Assembly: GCF_900182545.1 (NCBI RefSeq)
Contig: NZ_FXTJ01000008.1
Coordinates: 62,001 to 126,000, forward strand
DNA: 64,000 nt
From: Geodermatophilus aquaeductus
GTDB taxonomy: Bacteria; Actinomycetota; Actinomycetes; Mycobacteriales; Geodermatophilaceae
Reading direction: 5' to 3'
Part shown: piece after piece, positions 58,373 to 64,000 of the stretch
Numbering within the stretch: the stretch's first letter is position 1
Layout: every line of letters starts with the position of its first letter
Translations under genes and position numbers: made by a program
The notes under the pieces: generated by a model
Databases searched by the model: none
The model's input: only the letters and a program-made list of their open reading frames with translations
Told to the model about the DNA's origin: nothing

Positions 58373-59401
58373 GTGCCCATCCACGTCAGCGTGAGACTCC
58401 GGCGCAGCAACGTGCACGGGCCCGGCTGGACCCGGCGCCGGGCCGGTCGCGGCTTCTCCTACCGCGACGAGACCGGCGCGCTGATCCACGACGCCGACCG
58501 GCTGGACCGGATCCGGGCGATCGCCATCCCGCCGGCCTGGAAGGACGTCTGGATCTGCCCGTGGCCCAACGGCCACATCCAGGCCACCGGCCTCGACGCC
58601 GCCGGCCGCCGCCAGTACCGCTACAACGACGCCTGGCGGGCCCGGCGCGACGCCGAGAAGCACGAGCGGGTGCTCGCCATCGCCTCCGAGCTGCCCGAGG
58701 TCCGCGACCGGGTGGCCGCCGCGCTGCGCACCCGCGGGCCCAACCGCGAGCGGGTGCTCGCCTGCGCTCTCCGGCTGCTGGACCTGGGCACCTTCCGGAT
58801 CGGCAGCGAGGAGTACGCCGAGGAGAACGGCACCTACGGCCTGGCCACCCTGCGCCGTGAGCACGTGAGCGTCCGCGGCGAGCGGACGTTCTTCCGCTAC
58901 ACCGCCAAGGGCAGCATCGAGCGCGAGGTGGAGATCACCGACCGGCCGACGGCGACCGTCGTCCGGCAGCTGCTCGAGCGGCCCGACGACGCCGGCGACG
59001 AGCTGCTGGCCTACCAGCTCGACGACGGCACGTGGCGCGACGTGACCAGCGACGAGATCAACGCCTACCTCAAGGAGGTCAGCGGCGCGGAGATCACCGC
59101 CAAGGACTTCCGCACGTGGAACGCCACGGTGATGATGGCCGCCGCGCTCGCCGAGGAGCCGTCGCCGAAGAACAAGACGGTGCGCAACCGGACGATCCGG
59201 GAGGCCTACGTCCGGGTGTCCGAGCAGCTCGGCAACACCCCGGCGGTGTGCAAGGCCAGCTACGTGGACCCGCGGGTGGTCGACCGCTACGAGAACGGCG
59301 AGACCGTGGCCGAGGCGCTGGCGGAGCTGGCGGACACCGACGACACCCGCGAGGCGCAGAAGGTCCTGGAGCAGGCAGTCTGCCGGCTCCTGTCGGCCTA
59401 G
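58373..59401 (+). CDS. DNA topoisomerase IB
   Basis: 342-residue poxvirus-type type IB topoisomerase that relaxes supercoils by a 3'-phosphotyrosine intermediate. The N-terminal domain has GFSYRDETGALIHDADRLDRIRAIAIPPAWKDVWI; the catalytic domain FRIGSEEYAEENGTYGLATLRREHV (Arg/His), KDFRTWNATVMMAA (Arg) and the active Tyr in VCKASYVDPRVV. The enzyme is scattered in actinobacteria and thought acquired. It follows the PP2C regulator by 41 bases, in a stress locus. GTG 58373 gives a normal N-terminus; 58391 is possible. Confidence 0.95.
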   Translation: MPIHVSVRLRRSNVHGPGWTRRRAGRGFSYRDETGALIHDADRLDRIRAIAIPPAWKDVWICPWPNGHIQATGLDAAGRRQYRYNDAWRARRDAEKHERVLAIASELPEVRDRVAAALRTRGPNRERVLACALRLLDLGTFRIGSEEYAEENGTYGLATLRREHVSVRGERTFFRYTAKGSIEREVEITDRPTATVVRQLLERPDDAGDELLAYQLDDGTWRDVTSDEINAYLKEVSGAEITAKDFRTWNATVMMAAALAEEPSPKNKTVRNRTIREAYVRVSEQLGNTPAVCKASYVDPRVVDRYENGETVAEALAELADTDDTREAQKVLEQAVCRLLSA

Positions 59402-59416
59402 CCAGACCGGGAAAGC

Positions 59417-59446
59417 GACGAGGCCCCGCCGGAGCGGGGCCTCGTC
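59417..59446. terminator. Bidirectional terminator after topoisomerase
   Basis: Perfect 13-bp arms (59417-59429 with 59434-59446) and a CGGA tetraloop between convergent genes. Confidence 0.75.
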
Positions 59447-59462
59447 GGTGGTGGTGCGGGGG

Positions 59463-59861
59463 TCAGCGGGCGCTGCTGTCCACGATCGTGAACAGGTCGA
59501 TCAGGCCGGTGACCTCCAGCGGGCGGGTGACCGCCCGGGTGGTGGCGACCAGGCGCAGCTCGACGTCGCGGGACTTCGCCGACTTCTGGGTCTCGACCAG
59601 CACGGCGAGGCCGGCGGAGCCGAGGAACTGGACGCCGGACAGGTCGATGACCAGCTCACGGGGCTGCTGCTCGAGCTGGGTGTCCAGCGAGGAGCGCAGC
59701 ACCGGGGCGGTGAAGGTGTCGACCTCGCCGACGACCGTCACCGTGACCGCGCCGTCCTCACCGGTGGAGGTCGAGAGCGTGATCACGTCGTCGAAGGGTG
59801 CCTCCGTGCCCTCGGTGGACACGTCGTGCTGCCCCCCGGCGGGCAGGTCGGATGCGGTCAC
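59463..59861 (-). CDS. STAS-domain anti-anti-sigma factor (RsbV-like)
   Basis: 132-residue protein with a STAS domain: VEVDTFTAPVLRSSL and LVIDLSGVQFLGSAGLAVLVETQ, Ser of GSAG being the expected phosphorylation site. Unphosphorylated STAS would bind RsbW and release the sigma factor. An N-terminal ~25-residue extension is disordered. Start GTG with AGAGGAG upstream; a TAGATT -10 (59915-59910, minus) may drive it. It joins the sigF/rsbW/PP2C genes in one stress-signalling locus. Confidence 0.9.
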   Translation of the reverse strand: MTASDLPAGGQHDVSTEGTEAPFDDVITLSTSTGEDGAVTVTVVGEVDTFTAPVLRSSLDTQLEQQPRELVIDLSGVQFLGSAGLAVLVETQKSAKSRDVELRLVATTRAVTRPLEVTGLIDLFTIVDSSAR

Positions 59862-60017
59862 GGACGCAGCTCCTCTCAGTGGCCACGCCGTGTGGTGCGG
59901 CCACCGGTCAATCTACCGCCGTGCGCGCCGGGGGTGTGTGTGCCCCCGTGTGGGCCGGCTGTGCTGGGAGGACGCCGGGGGCGGTCGGCCGCCCGGCGCG
60001 CGCGGCTGACTGCTCAA

Positions 60018-60040
60018 CCGCATTTACAACGTAGACAACC
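60018..60040. other. AT-rich island in the gap 59862-60119
   Basis: Short AT-rich stretch in a GC-rich gap, holding two copies of ACAAC four bases apart (60026-60039). Its minus-strand face reads GTTGT-CTAC-GTTGT. Possibly a protein-binding site; function unknown. Nothing else is seen in the 258-bp gap apart from the STAS promoter candidate. Confidence 0.25.
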
Positions 60041-60119
60041 GAGTCGCCGGACGCCAACCAGCCCGGGCGACCACCGGAGGGCGGCCACCCAGGCGGGGGA
60101 GGTCGGGGGTCGGTCCTGG

Positions 60120-60644
60120 TCAGGTCCCCTCGACGACGTGCACCGCGCTCTCCTCGGGCCCCTCGCCCGCCACGGGCGCGTCGGCGAACGCCTCGACGTC
60201 GTCCCCGGTGCGGTTGGTGCCCGAGTCGCTGAGCGCGTCGGTGTCCTGGTCCTGGTCGAGCTGCGCGAAGGCGCGGGACGGGTCCTCGGCGGGGCGCACG
60301 CCGGGGTCGTCGTCGGGGATCTCCTCCTCCAGGCGCTGCGTCAGCGACTCGCCCTCCTGCTGCTCGCGCGCCGTCGTCCCGAAGTCGACGGGCCGGTGGT
60401 CCTCCCGGTCGCCCGGCTCGGGAGCGAACTGCGGGTCCTCGTTGCGCTGCATGGTGGGGAAGTCGTCCTGCGAGGTGTCCGGCACGCCGTTGTCCTCGGG
60501 GAACACGTCGCGGGCGGTCTGGCCCTGCGAGCCCGGCGCCCCGCCCTCGTGGACCCCGGTCAGGCCGCGCTCGTCGTCGGGGAAGTCGGCGTCGTTCTGC
60601 GCGCCGTGCAGCGCGCTGGAGCTGTTCGGGTCGGCCTCGGTCAT
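60120..60644 (-). CDS. DUF5709 protein
   Basis: 174-residue very acidic, low-complexity protein, probably unfolded: Asp/Glu/Gln/Pro rich with the family marks REQQEGESLTQRLEEEIPDDDPG and a C-terminal EESAVHVVEGT. DUF5709 proteins of actinobacteria are unstudied; the composition suits a soluble stress or hydration protein. ATG 60644 follows GAGAGAGGAA. A minus-strand gene near the sigma-F cluster, no clear sigma-F promoter. Confidence 0.8.
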   Translation of the reverse strand: MTEADPNSSSALHGAQNDADFPDDERGLTGVHEGGAPGSQGQTARDVFPEDNGVPDTSQDDFPTMQRNEDPQFAPEPGDREDHRPVDFGTTAREQQEGESLTQRLEEEIPDDDPGVRPAEDPSRAFAQLDQDQDTDALSDSGTNRTGDDVEAFADAPVAGEGPEESAVHVVEGT

Positions 60645-60795
60645 CGGGTTCCTCTCTCTCGGGCCGCCGGGGGTGCCCGGCGGCGGACTGCCCTCCCGCC
60701 TACCCGCCTCCCCGGGAGCCATGCGGGCCCGTGCGTGACGTGACGGGGAGCGCACGACCGCATGGCGCACCGGCCCGTCGGGTAGCGGGGGCCGC

Positions 60796-61404
60796 ATGGC
60801 GATCCAGGACGAGGTGGCGCGCATCGGGCAACCGGTCCGCCGCTGGGCGAACGAGCAGGCGCGCGGCTACGACGGCGGCCAGGGCCGGCCCCTGGGCGGG
60901 TTCCTGGGCGCCATGAGCGTCTACAGCGCCGCGGTGGCCACCGGTGCCGCGGCGGTGCGCGCCTCGGGCCGCGAGCTGCCGGCCCGCATCCCGCTCGGTG
61001 ACGCCGTGCTGCTCACCATCGGCACGTTCCGGCTGGCCCGGCGGATCGCCAAGGACCCGGTCACCAGCCCGCTGCGCGCCCCATTCGCGCGCTTCCAGGG
61101 CGCCTCGGGCGAGGCCGAGCTCGCCGAGGACCTGCGCGTCGAGCACGGCTGGAAGCACGCCGTCGGGGAACTGGTCACCTGCCCGTTCTGCCTCGCGCAG
61201 TGGGTGGGCACGGCCTTCGTCTTCTCCTACGTCGCCGCGCCGCGGGCCACCCGCCTGGCTGCGCTGACGATGACGATGGTGGCCGGCTCCGACGTCCTCC
61301 AGTTCGCCTACGACGCGCTGCAGACCAGCGTCACCGGCGGCGGGCCGGAGGATGATGAGGCGCAGGACGACGACGCGTCCGGCCGGCACGCCGAGCAGGA
61401 CTGA
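60796..61404 (+). CDS. DUF1360 protein
   Basis: 202-residue protein with a membrane-like middle (AMSVYSAAVATGAAAV and LAALTMTMVAGSDVLQ) and the hallmark of DUF1360, VTCPFCLAQWVGT. The two cysteines suggest redox or metal binding. An acidic C-terminal tail (EDDEAQDDDASG) follows. Function unknown; similar proteins lie in spore or stress clusters in other phyla. It is the upstream neighbour of the Ku gene. Confidence 0.85.
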   Translation: MAIQDEVARIGQPVRRWANEQARGYDGGQGRPLGGFLGAMSVYSAAVATGAAAVRASGRELPARIPLGDAVLLTIGTFRLARRIAKDPVTSPLRAPFARFQGASGEAELAEDLRVEHGWKHAVGELVTCPFCLAQWVGTAFVFSYVAAPRATRLAALTMTMVAGSDVLQFAYDALQTSVTGGGPEDDEAQDDDASGRHAEQD

Positions 61405-61529
61405 GAGGAGCGCCCGCTTCCCCCGGGCGGAGGAGACCGGCGGCATCCGTGCTGCTGAGGGGGCCGACCCGCACCTATCCTGCGGGCCGGTCGTCCCGCG
61501 GTCGCGGTGCCCGGGGAAGGGGAGTGGAC

Positions 61530-62513
61530 ATGCGCTCGATCTGGCGCGGCGCGGTCTCGTTCGGCCTGGTCAGCATCGGGGTGAAGCTCTACACCGCGAC
61601 CGAGGACAAGGACGTCCGCTTCCACCAGGTGCACGCCGTCGACGGCGGGCGGGTCAAGTACAAGCGGGTCTGCTCGATCGACGGCGAGGAGGTCGAGTAC
61701 GGCGACATCGCCAAGGGCTACGAGCTGCCCGACGGTCAGCTGGTGATCCTGACCGACGACGACCTCGCCGAGCTGCCCCTGGCCACGCGGCGCGAGATCG
61801 AGGTCCTGCAGTTCGTGGACCAGGCCGACATCGACCCGATCCAGTTCGAGAAGACCTACTACCTCGAGCCCGACGGCCCGGCCACGCGCCCGTACGTGCT
61901 GCTGCGCGACGCCCTGCAGAACACCGGCCGGGTGGCGATCACCAAGATCGCGCTCCGGCAGCGGGAGTCGCTGGCGGCGATGCGCGTGCGCGACGGCGTC
62001 CTCGTGCTGCACACCATGCGCTGGCCCGACGAGATCCGCCGTCCCGACTTCGGCTTCCTCGACGAGGACGTCTCCGTCCGGCCGCAGGAGCTGCAGATGG
62101 CCGAGGCGCTGATCACCTCGATGGCCGCCGACTTCGACCCCACGGAGTTCACCGACGACTACCGCGAGGCGATGACCTCGCTGCTCGAGGCCAAGCAGAC
62201 CGGCGGCGAGGTGCAGCCGGTGCCCGAGACCGCCGAGCCCGGCGCGTCCGTCGTCGACCTGATGAGCGCGCTGCGGCGCAGCGTCGAGCGGGCCCGCGGC
62301 GGCGGGGCCGCCGAGGCAGAGGAGGACGAGACGCCCGCGCGGCCGGCGCGGAAGGCCCCGGCCAAGAAGGCCGCCGCGAAGCGGGCCCCCGCGAAGAAGG
62401 CCGCCGCCGAGGACGAGGCGCCGGCCCGCACCCGCGCGCGCAAGGTCACCGCGGCGAAGAAGGAGCCGGCCGCGAAGGAGCCGGCCAAGCGCACGTCCCG
62501 CCGCAGCGCCTGA
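61530..62513 (+). CDS. ku: Ku protein (NHEJ)
   Basis: 327-residue bacterial Ku homodimer subunit that binds DNA ends for non-homologous end joining. MRSIWRGAVSFGLVSIGVKLYTAT starts the beta-barrel core, with QVHAVDGGRVKYKRVCSIDGEEV and IEVLQFVDQADIDPIQFEKTYYLEPD. The last ~60 residues are a Lys/Ala/Pro-rich, histone H1-like tail (KKAAAKRAPAKKAAAED) that binds DNA, common in mycobacterial Ku. ATG 61530 behind GGAAGGGGAG. Directly followed by ligase and polymerase genes. Confidence 0.97.
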   Translation: MRSIWRGAVSFGLVSIGVKLYTATEDKDVRFHQVHAVDGGRVKYKRVCSIDGEEVEYGDIAKGYELPDGQLVILTDDDLAELPLATRREIEVLQFVDQADIDPIQFEKTYYLEPDGPATRPYVLLRDALQNTGRVAITKIALRQRESLAAMRVRDGVLVLHTMRWPDEIRRPDFGFLDEDVSVRPQELQMAEALITSMAADFDPTEFTDDYREAMTSLLEAKQTGGEVQPVPETAEPGASVVDLMSALRRSVERARGGGAAEAEEDETPARPARKAPAKKAAAKRAPAKKAAAEDEAPARTRARKVTAAKKEPAAKEPAKRTSRRSA

Positions 62514-62516
62514 CCG

Positions 62517-63506
62517 GTGCCGCCCGTCCCGCCCCCCGGCCCGCCGGTGCCGGCGCCGATGCTCGCCGTCCCCGGGGAGCTGCCGCCGGCCGCCGACGAC
62601 GCCGCGTGGGGCTACGAGTTCAAGTGGGACGGCGTCCGCGCGCTGGCCGCGGTGCGCGACGGCCGGCTCGGGCTGTGGGCGCGCAGCGGCACCGACATCG
62701 TCGACCGTTATCCCGAACTCAGCCGCTTACCGGAGGTCCTGGCGCGGGCCGATGCCGTCCTCGACGGCGAGGTGGTCGCCCTCGACCGGCTGGGCCGCCC
62801 CGACTTCGGCCTGCTGCAGAACCGCATGCACCGCACCGGCGGCCCCGAGGTCGCCCGGCTGGCGGCCGCCGTCCCGGTCACCTACCTGGTGTTCGACCTG
62901 CTGGTCGACGGCGGGCGCAGCCTGCTCGGCCTGCCCTACGAGGAGCGGCGCGAGCGGCTGGACGCACTCGGCCCGGAGGGGCACCGCTGGGTGGCAACGC
63001 CCTGGTTCCGCGGCGGCGGCGCCGACGTGCACGCGGCCAGCCGGGTCAACGGCCTGGAGGGCGTCGTGGCCAAGCGGCTGGACTCGGCGTACCGGCCCGG
63101 CGTGCGCGCGCCGGAGTGGCGGAAGGTCAAGCACGTCCGGATGCAGAGCGTCGTCGTCGGCGGGTGGCGGCCGGGCAAGGGGCGGCGGGCCGGGGGAGTG
63201 GGCTCGCTGCTGGTCGGCGTCCACGACGACGACGGCCGGCTGGTCTACGCCGGGCACGTGGGTACCGGCTTCACCGACGCCGCGCTGCGCGAGCTCGGCG
63301 AGCTGCTCAGGCCCCGCCGCGGGACGCCGTTCGCCGGCGACGTGCCGCGCGACGTCGCCCGCGACGCGCGATGGGCCGAGCCGGACCTCGTGGGCGAGGT
63401 CGCCTTCGCCGCGTGGACCGCCGACGGCCGGATGCGCCACCCTGCGTGGCGGGGGCTGCGCGAGGACGTCGACGCCGACGACGTCGTCGTGGAGTGGTCC
63501 CCGTGA
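62517..63506 (+). CDS. ATP-dependent DNA ligase (LigD ligase-domain type)
   Basis: 329-residue nick-sealing ligase for NHEJ. The adenylation motif I is YEFKWDGVRAL with Lys at about residue 40; motifs III (LVFDLLVDGG), IV (VNGLEGVVAKRL) and V (EWRKVKHV) follow, then an OB-fold (LVYAGHVGTGFTDAALRELG). The protein is a stand-alone ligase module corresponding to the LigD ligase half, without the polymerase and nuclease modules. GTG start three bases after the Ku stop, so translationally coupled. Confidence 0.94.
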   Translation: MPPVPPPGPPVPAPMLAVPGELPPAADDAAWGYEFKWDGVRALAAVRDGRLGLWARSGTDIVDRYPELSRLPEVLARADAVLDGEVVALDRLGRPDFGLLQNRMHRTGGPEVARLAAAVPVTYLVFDLLVDGGRSLLGLPYEERRERLDALGPEGHRWVATPWFRGGGADVHAASRVNGLEGVVAKRLDSAYRPGVRAPEWRKVKHVRMQSVVVGGWRPGKGRRAGGVGSLLVGVHDDDGRLVYAGHVGTGFTDAALRELGELLRPRRGTPFAGDVPRDVARDARWAEPDLVGEVAFAAWTADGRMRHPAWRGLREDVDADDVVVEWSP

Positions 63507-63530
63507 GGGGGACGGCATGAGGTGGGCACC

Positions 63531-64000
63531 GTGAAGCAGCGGGTGCGGGTCGAGGGCCGGCAGCTGTCGGTGTCCAACCTGGAGAAGGTGCTCTTCCCCG
63601 AGGTCTCGTTCACCAAGGCCGCCGTCATCGACTACTACGTGCGGATCGCGCCGGTGCTGCTGCCACACCTGTCCGGCCGGCCGGTCACCTTCACCCGCTG
63701 GCCCGACGGCGTGGAGGGGCAGGCGTTCTACGAGAAGAACAGCGCCCGGCACGCGCCGGACTGGGTCCGGAAGGTGACCGTGCCCAGCCCCGGCAGCTCC
63801 AGGGACCGGGAGGTGCTGGAGATGGTGGTCCTCGAGACCGTCGCCGACCTGGCCTGGGCGGCCAACCTCGCCGCGCTCGAGCTGCACGTGCCGCAGTGGC
63901 AGGTGGGCAGCAAGCTGCAGCCGGCGCTGCCCGACCTGCTCGTCCTCGACCTCGACCCCGGCCCCGACGCCGGCATCCGCGAGTGCTGCGACGTCGCCGA
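63531..64000 (+). CDS. LigD polymerase/primase domain protein, 3' end outside window
   Basis: First 156 residues of an AEP-type polymerase (PolDom). Its N-terminus (LSVSNLEKVLFPEVSFTKAAVIDYYV, HLSGRPVTFTRWPDGVEGQAFYEKN) and the metal site LDLDPG in the last visible part are typical LigD polymerase marks. It fills gaps with rNTPs/dNTPs before ligation. GTG 63531 lies 24 bp after the ligase stop; the gene continues past the window. Whether a phosphoesterase domain is fused further downstream cannot be seen. Confidence 0.93.
   Translation, partial: MKQRVRVEGRQLSVSNLEKVLFPEVSFTKAAVIDYYVRIAPVLLPHLSGRPVTFTRWPDGVEGQAFYEKNSARHAPDWVRKVTVPSPGSSRDREVLEMVVLETVADLAWAANLAALELHVPQWQVGSKLQPALPDLLVLDLDPGPDAGIRECCDVA

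Noticed and set aside
58355..58375. GTTT before topoisomerase as a sigma-F -35
   Set aside because: No GGGTAT 15-18 bases downstream.
60780..60785. GGGTAG before DUF1360 as a sigma-F -10
   Set aside because: No GTTT at 15-18 bases upstream.

Overview
The window is GC-rich actinobacterial DNA (about 70-75% G+C in most lines, GTG starts nearly as common as ATG, 4-base GTGA overlaps between operon genes, several probable leaderless genes). Mycobacterial-type FabG-InhA genes, an actinobacterial ferrochelatase, a sigma-F/RsbW partner-switching locus, Ku and a DUF5709 protein fit an actinomycete. My best guess, an inference not proven here, is the Geodermatophilaceae (Blastococcus, Geodermatophilus, Modestobacter).

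Layout. 1-4.4 kb: end of an NlpC/P60 cell-wall hydrolase, then a MoxR ATPase - DUF58 - von Willebrand A operon. 4.4-6.6 kb: a membrane glycosyltransferase 2 with a lipoprotein. 6.7-11.4 kb: a quinone oxidoreductase gene (qor) whose 5' end recurs twice more (138 bp, then a deleted 31-bp remnant). The first two copies flank a lower-GC two-gene cassette (P-loop GTPase plus a small unknown protein); an acyl-CoA ligase lies between the second and third. 11.4-14.6 kb: DJ-1/PfpI protein, MsrA, a haloperoxidase-like hydrolase and a small unknown gene. 14.6-16.5 kb: GH15 glucoamylase/trehalase-like enzyme with a 15-bp minisatellite at its 3' end. 16.7-29.7 kb: MFS carrier, then a carbon-storage block: PhaB-like reductase, a 1836-residue eukaryote-type acetyl-CoA carboxylase, a ketosynthase III with a novel N-terminal domain, PHA synthase, and glucose-6-phosphate dehydrogenase.

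29.7-44.7 kb: mostly accessory metabolism and regulation: SnoaL-like and DHFR-like proteins, MFS exporter, two zinc alcohol dehydrogenases with a cupin and a divergent MmyB-type regulator, a short UvrC-like GIY-YIG protein, DUF2332, DUF4326, DAHP synthase, a TetR-ferredoxin-P450 operon with a visible operator, an alpha/beta hydrolase divergent from a BTAD regulator, and a zinc ribbon. 44.7-50 kb: patatin, FabG, InhA-type FabI, ferrochelatase, methyltransferase, hemerythrin. 50-54.7 kb: a subtilase with no signal peptide, a hypothetical, and an NfeD-SPFH pair. 54.7-60.6 kb: sigma-F-type factor, RsbW, a PAS-PP2C-HATPase-STAS protein, topoisomerase IB, a STAS antagonist and a DUF5709 protein. 60.8-64 kb: DUF1360 protein, then Ku with separate ligase and LigD-type polymerase genes (non-homologous end joining).

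Working together: the most coherent idea is that 17.8-29.7 kb encodes a thiolase-independent route to polyhydroxybutyrate (acetyl-CoA to malonyl-CoA to acetoacetyl-CoA to 3-hydroxybutyryl-CoA to polymer), with G6PDH supplying NADPH and a CRP-like site in front of phaC. The most unusual candidate system is the GTPase cassette flanked by the duplicated qor end. No tRNA, rRNA, CRISPR array or transposase was seen.
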